In this document: piece by piece, positions 32,823 through 40,261 of the stretch
Layout: every line of letters starts with the position of its first letter
How positions within the stretch are numbered: the first letter of the stretch is position 1
Source of the DNA: Pseudomonadota bacterium
GTDB lineage: Bacteria > Myxococcota_A > UBA9160 > SZUA-336
Assembly (NCBI GenBank): GCA_003247575.1
Contig: QJZC01000008.1
Span: forward strand, 1-64,000
Reading direction: 5' to 3'
DNA: 64,000 bases
The notes under the pieces: generated by a model
What the model saw: only the letters and a program-made list of their open reading frames with translations
What the model was told of the DNA's origin: nothing
The model's database searches: none
Made by a program: the position numbers and the translations under genes

Positions 32823-34081
32823 GCTTCGGGCTCCTGAAAGCCATCGCGCGAGTACCAGCAGACGTTGTCGGGCGTCTCGGCGAGCAGCATCGCAGCGTGC
32901 TCCTGGTCTACTCGATCGAGTGGAGTGAGAGCCGGCAAGGCCAGGATGCGCCGCAGCTCGCGAGTCGCACGGAGTCGATCATCGTCGCGATCGCGGCAAG
33001 CGTACTCCACGGCCAGCTCCAGTCCGAAGTCGATGCGCTTCGGTTGCAGCCGGATCGCCAGAGCGATGAGCTCGAGCGCGCGGTCGAGATCCCCGCGAGT
33101 TCCCGCCACCGCCATGTACCAAGCATCGGGTGCGAGTCGGTAGAACTGGGCGAGCGCGTAGAGCGCATCCGCTCGGGTCGAGCTGCCGAAGAATGCGTAC
33201 TCGTAGGGGAGAGTCGTGGCCCGTTCCAAAGCCTCCGCGATCTCGGCGGGCCCGCCCGCTCCGAGCATCGTGCGGAGTGCGACTCGGAAGTTGCCGAGCG
33301 CCGTCGCGCGCCGCCCTAGGGCGATCCCGCGCCATAGGTACCCTTCTGCCAGGGTGGGAGCGCGCGCGATGGCGGCATCGGCGAAGTCGAGGGCTCGAGC
33401 GAATGCGGCGCTGCGCTCCGCGGGACCGAGCTCGCGCTCGTCTTCCTCGATCTCCAGAAAGCACAGGCGCGCGAGCATCCAGTGTGGAACTGGTGACTCC
33501 TTGCGAAGCGCACGGGCCTGCTCGAGCTTTCGACGCGCCGCTTCGAATTGCCGATCGTAGAGAAGCTCCTCGGCGGACAAGAGCAGGTCGTCGAATGCGG
33601 CGAGCTGACCCAGATCGCCGGATTCCGGGGGTAGAGACACGCGTTCATAGCGGATGGTGCGGGTGCAGGGTAGGTCGAGTCCGCTCAGGTACCGCGATCG
33701 ATACTCCGGCTCGATGGGTACATCGATGTGTACGGTGAGCGTCTCGCTCCGATGGTCGCTGCTCAGCCGCGAGGTGACTTGGATGCGACCCGATCCGACC
33801 CGATAGCTGCGGATGGACCGATCGTCGACGAACGTGCTCGGGCGGTCCAGATTCCAGAAGTGGGCGCGCACGTCGACGGCATGGTTGTCCGAAAGCGATA
33901 GCTCGCGGGGCATCTCTGAGTCCGGAAGCCCCGGACATCCCGTCGATTCTGCGGGGGTCAGGACTTCGCGCTCGAGCAAGCGCGTCGGACTGCTGGAATC
34001 GGAGCCTTCTGGCTCTGCCTGTGTGGCGCGTCCGCCCGCGAAGGCCCCCACGATCCCGAGCGCGACGGGCAGCCATTTCAT
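32819..34081 (-). CDS. Exported TPR-like protein
   Basis: A 420-residue protein with an N-terminal signal sequence (VALGIVGAFAGGRATQA). The first half looks beta-rich and has an isolated Cys pair region (TGCPGLPD, DLPCTRTI). The second half, from about residue 160, is helical with TPR-like pairs: LLSAEELLYDRQFEAARRKL, RALDFADAAIARAPTLAEGY, ADALYALAQFYRLAPDAWYM and RALELIALAIRLQPKRIDFG. TPRs mediate protein binding, so it is probably a periplasmic adaptor. Both ends overlap neighbours by 4 bp (lipoprotein 2 upstream, Arg-tailed protein downstream). Confidence 0.75.
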   Translation of the reverse strand: MKWLPVALGIVGAFAGGRATQAEPEGSDSSSPTRLLEREVLTPAESTGCPGLPDSEMPRELSLSDNHAVDVRAHFWNLDRPSTFVDDRSIRSYRVGSGRIQVTSRLSSDHRSETLTVHIDVPIEPEYRSRYLSGLDLPCTRTIRYERVSLPPESGDLGQLAAFDDLLLSAEELLYDRQFEAARRKLEQARALRKESPVPHWMLARLCFLEIEEDERELGPAERSAAFARALDFADAAIARAPTLAEGYLWRGIALGRRATALGNFRVALRTMLGAGGPAEIAEALERATTLPYEYAFFGSSTRADALYALAQFYRLAPDAWYMAVAGTRGDLDRALELIALAIRLQPKRIDFGLELAVEYACRDRDDDRLRATRELRRILALPALTPLDRVDQEHAAMLLAETPDNVCWYSRDGFQEPEA

Positions 34082-34479
34082 TCCGTGCGCACCTGCTGTC
34101 CCTGTATCCGAATCGTGCGAGGTGCCCAGAGATAATAGCCATAGAAGGCGCCGGGAATCACCGAGATGAAAACATCGAACTCCGAGAACCGAGTCTCCAC
34201 GGCGAGGTTCTGGATCCTCGCCGGCGGCGCATCCTGCGGCGCCAAGTCCTCTACGCTGAAGCTCGAGTATGGGAACAGTCCCGCCAGGAACCAGTTCTTG
34301 TGGGCCTCTTCATCGAAGCTCTGAACGCGCTCGCCACTGCGGGTAGGGAGCTTGCCGAAGTAGCTGCCCTTCGGCAGCTGATGCTCGACCGTGAAGCAGC
34401 CGGAACAGAGCATCCCGAGGCTCAGTCCGTAGGCGACTCCGCGAACCACACTGCGCAAACGCTTCGATCTCTGCATCAT
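34078..34479 (-). CDS. Bor-like small lipoprotein 2
   Basis: A 133-residue predicted lipoprotein with lipobox GMLCSGC followed by FTVEH. The mature part has GERVQSFDEEAHKNWFLAGL, DLAPQDAPPARIQNLAVETR, SVIPGAFYGYYLW and a final RTIRIQGQQV. This spacing (Cys-FTV, an F/W-containing strand, a helix, then a glycine-rich hydrophobic strand near the end) resembles lambda Bor and is shared with the protein encoded just upstream. Bor-type proteins are small outer-membrane lipoproteins linked to serum resistance in enterobacteria; no phage genes are near, so that role is not implied. It overlaps both neighbours by 4 bp. Confidence 0.7.
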   Translation of the reverse strand: MMQRSKRLRSVVRGVAYGLSLGMLCSGCFTVEHQLPKGSYFGKLPTRSGERVQSFDEEAHKNWFLAGLFPYSSFSVEDLAPQDAPPARIQNLAVETRFSEFDVFISVIPGAFYGYYLWAPRTIRIQGQQVRTE

Positions 34480-34871
34480 CGAGTCTCCTCGAGGTCAACG
34501 ACGTCCCCCTCCGCCCATGCGGACCAGCTCCCACACAGGATCCCGAGACCGCACGGGATGTGAATCAGCGCGTCGATCACGTCCTGTCCGTCTCCGATTC
34601 GAAGATTCACCACGCCGTCATGGTCTCCGATCTCGCGCGCAGCGAGTTCGGCCGCATTCAGCGGTTCGCCCGTGGGGATGCCACCGTGGATCCAGAAGAA
34701 TTGACGTTGCCGCACCGAAAAGTGTCGGACCTTCTTGGCGGAGAAGCCCGGGACCTCGGCATCGGGAGTCAGCAGCTTCGGACCATCGTAGCCATGTTGG
34801 ACCGTGAAACACCCGGAGATGACCAAGCCGAGCGCAGCCGTCAGGGGAATGAGTCTAGCCGAACGAGTCAT
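34476..34871 (-). CDS. Bor-like small lipoprotein 1
   Basis: A 131-residue predicted lipoprotein, first gene of the coupled cluster. Signal peptide and lipobox are LTAALGLVISGC, followed by FTVQHGYDG. Downstream features match a Bor-like fold: HFSVRQRQFFWIHGGIPTGE, a helix LNAAELAAREIGDHDGVV, and the strand LIHIPCGLGILCGSWSAWAE with two Cys that could pair. It is a diverged paralogue of the next gene, sharing the SGCFTV-x-H start. The promoter of the whole 13- to 15-kb string probably lies in the 184-bp gap between it and the rightward SUMF1 gene. Confidence 0.72.
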   Translation of the reverse strand: MTRSARLIPLTAALGLVISGCFTVQHGYDGPKLLTPDAEVPGFSAKKVRHFSVRQRQFFWIHGGIPTGEPLNAAELAAREIGDHDGVVNLRIGDGQDVIDALIHIPCGLGILCGSWSAWAEGDVVDLEETR

Positions 34872-35055
34872 GAGTTGGCTCCTGGAGTGATCGCCGTGGG
34901 TATCGTCGATTCGACCATGAGTATCGTCCTTTTGTTCTGAACGACATGAAGGAAGGATGAAGCCCCTTGTCTAATTCTGAACCTGTGCGAGGGCTGTCGA
35001 AGGCGCTTGGCGTCGCAGGGTTGACAGATGCTGGAGATGACCCAAGCTGGCAATT

Positions 35056-35991
35056 GTGTCCTCTATCGACCCTATTCTCCTATCGAATCGGCTTCCCGCG
35101 ATGCGCGCCTGGATCGAGCGACTTCCGAGTGCAGAGTGCGGCCGCGCGGTAGAACTCTTGCTGGGCGTGGTCGAGCGGGCGGACGAGCCGCTGATGGTGC
35201 GGATCTCAGCGGGAAACGCGTTGGGAATGCTTGGAGATCCTCGGATCGACACGCTACGCCCGGCGATGTGCCGCGTGCAAGGTTCCACGTTCGACATGGG
35301 GACGGCAACCGCAGAGGCCGCGCGCATAGCCCGCGTGTACGGCATTCCTGCTCACTGGATGACGAAGTCGACGCCGCGGCACCGGGTCGAGGTCGATTCG
35401 TTCGAGATCGGGCGCTATCTCGTCACGGAGTTCGAGTACTGCGCGTTTCTCGAGGCTACGGGCTTCCACGACCGCCCGTCGCACTGGGTCAAGGGAGAGC
35501 CGTCTCCGTACCGCCGCAACCACCCGATCTACGGGATCGGATGGCAAGGTGTGCTGCTCTACGTGGAGTGGCTTCGCGAGGAGACGAGCCTGAACTACCG
35601 GGTCGCGACGGAGGCAGAATGGGAGCTGGCTGCGAGTGGGGGCGATGGACGCGCCTTTCCTTGGGGCGGGACGTTCGATGCCGGCTGCTGCAACACGCGC
35701 GAAGGGGGCATCGGGGGGACGACGCCTGTAGGCGTATACCCTCATGGCGCCTCTCCGGTGGGAGCGCTGGATCTGGCGGGGAACGTCGAGGAGTACACGG
35801 CCGACCTCTATCGGGCGTATCCGGGCAGCGAGTTCGATGATCCTGACTATGGAAGCTACAGGATGACACGCGGGGGGACGTTCTCGCTGGACGCAGACCT
35901 GGCGCGCTGCGACCGTCGGCACGGAGATCTGTATGGGAGCGAGATCGGCTTCCGGCTCGCGCGCAGCGTGGCGGGTGGCTGGTCCGACTGA
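35056..35991 (+). CDS. SUMF1/formylglycine-generating-enzyme-like domain protein
   Basis: A 311-residue protein with a SUMF1 (FGE/EgtB/PvdO) domain covering most of it: GSTFDMGTATAE, VDSFEIGRYLVTEFEYCAFL, RVATEAEWELAASGG, FPWGG, GNVEEYTADLY, and RGGTF with GSEIGFRLAR at the end. The paired copper-binding cysteines of true formylglycine-generating enzymes are not in the expected arrangement (only one Cys, in LARCDRRHG), so sulfatase maturation is unlikely; a non-haem-iron or structural role is possible. The first 75 residues are helical, HEAT-like. The GTG start has a weak ribosome site; the ATG at 35101 is an alternative. The gene diverges from the long cluster. Confidence 0.85.
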   Translation: MSSIDPILLSNRLPAMRAWIERLPSAECGRAVELLLGVVERADEPLMVRISAGNALGMLGDPRIDTLRPAMCRVQGSTFDMGTATAEAARIARVYGIPAHWMTKSTPRHRVEVDSFEIGRYLVTEFEYCAFLEATGFHDRPSHWVKGEPSPYRRNHPIYGIGWQGVLLYVEWLREETSLNYRVATEAEWELAASGGDGRAFPWGGTFDAGCCNTREGGIGGTTPVGVYPHGASPVGALDLAGNVEEYTADLYRAYPGSEFDDPDYGSYRMTRGGTFSLDADLARCDRRHGDLYGSEIGFRLARSVAGGWSD

Positions 35992-35995
35992 TTTC

Positions 35996-36013
35996 GGAGT
36001 GCCGAGGCACTCC
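35996..36013. terminator. Short hairpin between convergent genes
   Basis: GGAGTGCC and GGCACTCC form a perfect inverted repeat five bases after the SUMF1 gene stop, between it and the converging fabF-type gene. There is no T-run on either side, so termination is only suggested. Confidence 0.35.
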
Positions 36014-36083
36014 ACCACCGCTCGCGGGTCCTGTTTATGGCTTCCGGTGCCATCGGTTCTCAGACCAGCGCTTCCCTCGAGGC

Positions 36084-37352
36084 TCAGGAGCAAGCGCGGA
36101 GTACGAGCACCGCGTTGTGACCTCCGAAGCCGAAGCTGTTACTGATCGCCGTCGAGATCCTGCGCGTGCGGGCAGATCCAGGCACATAGTCGAGGTCGCA
36201 CTCCGGATCGGGATTTTCGAGGTTGCGCGTGGGAGGCACGATCCCGTGCTTGAGTGACAGGGCGGTGAAGATCAGCTCCACCGCCCCTGCGGCTCCGATC
36301 AGATGACCGATCATGCTCTTGTTGCTGCTGATCCAGAGATTCGCAGCGTGGCTGCCGAAAGCTCGCTTGATGGCCCGCGTCTCGGCGATGTCGTTCTGAA
36401 GGGTGCCCGTTCCGTGTGCATTGACGTATTCGATCGCCTCGGGTGGAAGCCGCGCGGCGCGTAGCGCACCGATGATCGCACGGGCGGCGCCGTCGCCATC
36501 TGCGGCGGGCTGAGTCTGATGCAGTGCATCGGCGGTCGCGGCGTAGCCCGCCACTTCGGCGTAGGGCGTGACACCGCGACCTCGCGCGGTCTCGAGACGT
36601 TCGAGGATCAGCACTCCTGCACCTTCGCCCAGCACGAAGCCGTCTCGATCGCGGTCGAACGGTCGGCATGCTCGATCCGGCTGGGCGTTGTTGCGGGAGA
36701 GTGCGCCGAGACGCTCGAAGCCGGCGAGCCCTTGAGGGGTGACGATGGCTTCGCTTCCACCGGTGATCACCTGGTCGAGAGAGCCCTGGCGCAACTTCTC
36801 GACGGCCTCGCCGATTGCGTGCGCGGAGCTGGCGCAGGAAGCCGCGATCGTGTAGCACGGGCCGCGCGCGTTCAGGTCGATGGCGACCTGTGCCGCGGCC
36901 ATGTTCGGAATCAGTGCGGGGATGTCGAGGGGAGAGCCAGCTCTGGGCCCGCCGCGCGCCATGCGGTCGAACGAGTCGTATAGAGTGTCGAGTCCCCCGA
37001 GACCGACCCCCAGAAGTACTCCGATCCGCTCGCGTGGCTCCCCCGAGTCGTCGAGCTTCGCATCCGCGGCCGCCTGCCGGGCCGCTCCTACGGCCAGGTG
37101 AACGAAGCGGGAGAAGCGCCGCGCAGCCCTCCTCCCCAGGATCTCTTCACCCTGCCAGTTCCGGACTTCTGCGGCGATCCGGCACTCGCTGTCGGCGTGC
37201 AGGTCGAAGCCGGTCGCGGCGACGCCGCTCTCGCCCTGGACCAGGCCGGCGAACGAGGACTCGGCGTCGTGGCCGAGCGGGGTGATCGCGCCGATTCCGC
37301 TGATGACGACCCGCTGATCCACGGAGTCCGGACTCACGGCGAGCTTTCGCAA
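36084..37352 (-). CDS. Beta-ketoacyl-ACP synthase II (FabF-type)
   Basis: A 422-residue condensing enzyme that adds malonyl-ACP to acyl-ACP. The active-site Cys is C173 in TIAASCASSAHA; the two His are in VNAHGTGTLQND and NKSMIGHLIGAAGAVE, so the Cys-His-His triad is complete. VISGIGAITPLG is near the start and ISNSFGFGGHNAVLVL near the end. The TTG start lacks a good ribosome site; the in-frame GTG at 37337 is an alternative. It follows the ACP gene by 57 bp. A solo KAS II plus ACP outside a full fab operon suggests a dedicated acyl chain for a specialised lipid, perhaps for the neighbouring cluster. Confidence 0.94.
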   Translation of the reverse strand: MRKLAVSPDSVDQRVVISGIGAITPLGHDAESSFAGLVQGESGVAATGFDLHADSECRIAAEVRNWQGEEILGRRAARRFSRFVHLAVGAARQAAADAKLDDSGEPRERIGVLLGVGLGGLDTLYDSFDRMARGGPRAGSPLDIPALIPNMAAAQVAIDLNARGPCYTIAASCASSAHAIGEAVEKLRQGSLDQVITGGSEAIVTPQGLAGFERLGALSRNNAQPDRACRPFDRDRDGFVLGEGAGVLILERLETARGRGVTPYAEVAGYAATADALHQTQPAADGDGAARAIIGALRAARLPPEAIEYVNAHGTGTLQNDIAETRAIKRAFGSHAANLWISSNKSMIGHLIGAAGAVELIFTALSLKHGIVPPTRNLENPDPECDLDYVPGSARTRRISTAISNSFGFGGHNAVLVLRACS

Positions 37353-37409
37353 CGCAGAGATCGGGCCGCAGGGGCTCTCTGGCTGGGTCCGGGCTTCCTG
37401 AGAGGACTG

Positions 37410-37658
37410 CTAGGCATGTCCCTCGAGGCGCTTCGACAGATAGATCTCGGCGGCGCCGATCGTGAGCATCTGCGGGATGTCCTCTTCGGGAATCCGAATG
37501 GCAAAATGCTCCTCTAGCGTCAGGGCGAGATCCGCCAGGTCGAGCGAGTCGGCCTCGAGGTCATCGACCAGCGAGGTCTCCGGCGTCAGGGCTTCGGGCC
37601 GGACGTCCAGCCGATCTGCGATGACTCCGATGATGCGCGCGCGAATTTCGGGATCCAA
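37410..37658 (-). CDS. Acyl carrier protein
   Basis: An 82-residue acidic protein with the phosphopantetheine attachment site EADSLDLADL; the modified Ser is S38. It begins at TTG with AGGGAGG at proper spacing. The four-helix ACP pattern is intact (IIGVIADRLDV, SLVDDLEADSLDLADLALTL, IPEEDIPQMLTIGAAEIYL). It sits just ahead of the FabF-type gene, which should use it. It appears to be a specialised ACP and not the housekeeping one, since the residues around the Ser deviate from the usual GADSLDTVEL. Confidence 0.93.
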   Translation of the reverse strand: MDPEIRARIIGVIADRLDVRPEALTPETSLVDDLEADSLDLADLALTLEEHFAIRIPEEDIPQMLTIGAAEIYLSKRLEGHA

Positions 37659-37677
37659 CGCGTCTGCCTCCCTAACC

Positions 37678-37722
37678 GCATGTGCGTATGGCGCATGTGC
37701 GTATGGCGCATGTGCGTATGGC
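37678..37722. repeat. Three perfect tandem copies of a 15-bp unit
   Basis: GCATGTGCGTATGGC is repeated three times without a mismatch, from 20 to 64 bp upstream of the ACP start codon and within the only gap between the ACP and exchanger genes. The position suits an operator array or a promoter with variable spacing; a slippage product without function is also possible. Confidence 0.9.
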
Positions 37723-37817
37723 CTTTGCGTCTGCGCATTCGGGCTGACGCTGAAGTAGTGTAGCGCCGCGTGTTGCGAGCCGCCTGAAGCCAGGGTTAAG
37801 TCGGTCGACTCGCCGTT

Positions 37818-39245
37818 CTAGCCCGATCCATAGGCAACGAGGATTCCCAAGACCAAGGCGACGATCGTGGTCATGATCGTCGCATCGAGACTGCTCAGGG
37901 TGTGGTCCTCTTCGAGCAGGGTGACCAGTACGAAGAACACCGGGAAGAGCAATAGAAAGAGTAGGGTCGCGGATAGGTTGAAGGCAATCGGCAGGTCGGG
38001 ATGACTCTCGGGCCCGATCGCCTGGAAGAGAGCGATCGCGAGCAAGGTAAACGGCATCACCAGGAACATCACCTGGGTGATCCCGCCGAAGGCATTGGCG
38101 AGCGCGATGCGGTGTTGGCCCTTGCGGTGGGCCTTCCAGAGGATCACGTACTCACTCATCCCGGCGAAGCCAGCGAGCAGGATCGACGTCGTGATCAGAT
38201 CGAGTCCGAGGTCTCCCACCGCCTCCTCCGCAACCAGGGCGATGCGTTCTCCACCGACGAAGGCGGCGACGACGCCGAGCAGCAGCAGGCCGACCAGGTT
38301 CAGGCTGGATACCTCTTTGACATCTTCGTAGACGAGCTCGCGGCGTCTCTCGGTCGCTCTAGCATCGAGCCCGAGCGCGTCTCGGACGGAGCCTTCCTCG
38401 CGCGAGTAGGCATGCAGGAGGTTTACGACGTAGACGACGAAGACCAGCAGCATGGAGAGGCCGAGCACGGCCAGGTCGATTGGGTGAAAGCTCTGCTTGG
38501 TGGTGCCCTCGATCGAGAAGACGAGCAGCACGAGTCCTACGATGCTCCCGAGCGCCGCTCCTGCGATCAGGATCTGCGTGCCTGCGCCCGTGATCGCTGT
38601 GGGCATGAGAAACTGCCCCTTCTGGTCCTTTGGCAAGAAGTACGAGTACAGGCTGAAGATCAGCGCATTGTTGTAGATCGTGACCAGTGCGATGACGAGG
38701 GCTGCCCAGGGACTGACGGGAACGATGAAGCCAATCACGACGAGCTCGGGCAGGGTGGAGAGAATCTCTGCCACGCTGCCCGCTACGTAGTGATCCCACT
38801 CCAGCCGTGCGGCCAACCTCTCGCTTGCAGTCACCAGTGCATCGCATGCTCCCTGCAACACGAGCAGGCCGACTGTGAGAGAAGCGAGGACATTGAGCCA
38901 GCCTCCTCGAAGGACGAGTTGTCTCTCGAGCAGGACCAGCGTTCCCCAAAGCAGGAGTCCGCCCACGATGCGCCTACCCCAGCGAGGATAGCCACGCCAA
39001 AGCAGGTGACCGGGGCGCCCGAGCCGAGAAATGGAGAGTCGGCGTGGGTCGATCCCGCGGCTGCGCAGCTGTTGTTCTGCTTCGGGCGATGCGCCTCTCA
39101 GCCCGACGGCAAGGGGCTCGTGCGGGCTTGCCCCGGCCGGACCATGGGGATCCGCCGATGTCCGCCGCGAGTCCTCGCTGAAGCCGTCTGCGCTTGCGGG
39201 GTGACCAGCGCTTGCGTCGGACTTGACGTCCTCGCCTTCAGTCAT
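37818..39245 (-). CDS. Sodium/calcium exchanger (CaCA)-type membrane protein
   Basis: A 475-residue protein with a long polar N-terminus (about 95 residues) and then about eleven hydrophobic segments in two halves. The halves carry alpha-repeat-like sequences: GSVAEILSTLPELVVIGFIV in the first, and GFAGMSEYVILWKAHRKGQH followed by RIALANAFGGITQVMFLV in the second, with the acidic and polar residues expected in cation/Ca2+ exchangers of the YrbG/CaCA type. A charged hydrophilic loop separates the halves (EEGSVRDALGLDARATERRR). Ion specificity is not readable. It is upstream of ACP-fabF on the same strand with a 159-bp gap. Confidence 0.75.
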   Translation of the reverse strand: MTEGEDVKSDASAGHPASADGFSEDSRRTSADPHGPAGASPHEPLAVGLRGASPEAEQQLRSRGIDPRRLSISRLGRPGHLLWRGYPRWGRRIVGGLLLWGTLVLLERQLVLRGGWLNVLASLTVGLLVLQGACDALVTASERLAARLEWDHYVAGSVAEILSTLPELVVIGFIVPVSPWAALVIALVTIYNNALIFSLYSYFLPKDQKGQFLMPTAITGAGTQILIAGAALGSIVGLVLLVFSIEGTTKQSFHPIDLAVLGLSMLLVFVVYVVNLLHAYSREEGSVRDALGLDARATERRRELVYEDVKEVSSLNLVGLLLLGVVAAFVGGERIALVAEEAVGDLGLDLITTSILLAGFAGMSEYVILWKAHRKGQHRIALANAFGGITQVMFLVMPFTLLAIALFQAIGPESHPDLPIAFNLSATLLFLLLFPVFFVLVTLLEEDHTLSSLDATIMTTIVALVLGILVAYGSG

Positions 39246-39676
39246 CGCCGAATCCCATATCGTCGATACGCACGCGCTCAGCTCTGGACAGGGGAGCGAC
39301 CGAAGGCATGCGGATGTATACCCAGTATGAGCTCATCTTTGCAAGCCGATGACGAATGCCCGAGCAGGATCGCGAAAGATGAGCGTGGCCATTGCTCGTT
39401 TGCTCTCTGCATTGGAGCGACAGAGGTTCCGACGTTGCAACAGTCGTGAGCGCGAGGCTGTGTTCTGCCGTCGTTGCTGAGCAAACGTCCTCCCGCTTGC
39501 TAGGTGCAGCCTCTCGCGCGAAGAGCATGAGAGTCAACTCATCAGGCCTAGGGAGCGTGCCGGAAACGATCTGGTAACTGCCTAGACGAGTTTTTGAAGC
39601 GAGGAGCGCGTGATGCGGATCACTCCTGCGGCTATGCTGCTTGCGTTCGCTCGCGGAGATCTCATAGTCTCCTGCC
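39246..39676. other. Intergenic region without recognised features
   Basis: This 431-bp gap lies between the divergently transcribed exchanger gene and a small exported protein gene. I see a T-run near 39590 without a stable stem ahead of it, and no convincing promoter, repeat or RNA structure. Confidence 0.4.
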
Positions 39677-40096
39677 ATGCTGATTCGAGCTCTCGCTGCG
39701 ATCAAGCAGGCTTCGTCCTGTAGACGGCTGTCGGTGGCCGCACGTCTGCTGATGTTGGGAGCCGTGCTGTCGATCTTCTCGGCCGCGGTTCAGCCGGTGT
39801 ACGCAGCTGACGAGCTGGAACCTCGCGCGGACTCCCCGTGGGTGGAAGTCGTGGCATGGATCGAAGCCGTCGCAGACGCAGGTCTGGGCGACAGCTCCGA
39901 CGATGCTTCGGGACATTCCCCACATCCACTCGTGCTCACTCCCCTCGTCGATTCGGACCGCGTTCCCTCCAAGCTCGCATTTCGGAGCCCCGTCAGGAAA
40001 GTTCGCGTTCCGTTTGCCTCTGTCGGCCAGATCGGTGGTCGTGCTCCTCCCTGCTTCGACGCCTTCGTCCTCGACGCCTTCACCTTCGGCGCGTAA
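39677..40096 (+). CDS. Small exported protein of unknown function
   Basis: A 139-residue protein with a plausible signal peptide (LLMLGAVLSIFSAAVQPVYA, cleavage before ADELE). The mature part is short and has no Cys pair, repeat or membrane segment that I recognise; it ends FDAFVLDAFTFGA. The start ATG follows TCTCCTGCC, a poor ribosome site, so it may be weakly expressed or mis-called. It lies 165 bp ahead of the SulP transporter on the same strand and could be the first gene of the inorganic-carbon locus, but nothing in it suggests a transport role. Confidence 0.5.
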   Translation: MLIRALAAIKQASSCRRLSVAARLLMLGAVLSIFSAAVQPVYAADELEPRADSPWVEVVAWIEAVADAGLGDSSDDASGHSPHPLVLTPLVDSDRVPSKLAFRSPVRKVRVPFASVGQIGGRAPPCFDAFVLDAFTFGA

Positions 40097-40261
40097 CGCG
40101 CCAATCCAGCATCCCAAAGAATAAAGAATCGCGATCTCGTCGAGTGCTGCCACATCGGTAGCGCATCGGACACCCGTGCGTGCCTGCACGAGGCCCGAAT
40201 TCTCGCGATCGCAAGCCTGCGCGCGTATGACTCACGTACGCGGCCTAGGAGATCTGTCTGC

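Noticed and set aside
34078-34871. Bor-like lipoproteins as sign of a lambdoid prophage
   Set aside because: No integrase, lysis, capsid, tail or repressor gene is anywhere in the window, and the genes are locked into a chromosomal operon.
35056-35991. True formylglycine-generating enzyme (sulfatase activator)
   Set aside because: The Cys pair needed for copper binding is absent and no sulfatase gene is in the window.
37678-37722. CRISPR array
   Set aside because: The three 15-bp units are directly adjacent with no spacers and there are no cas genes.
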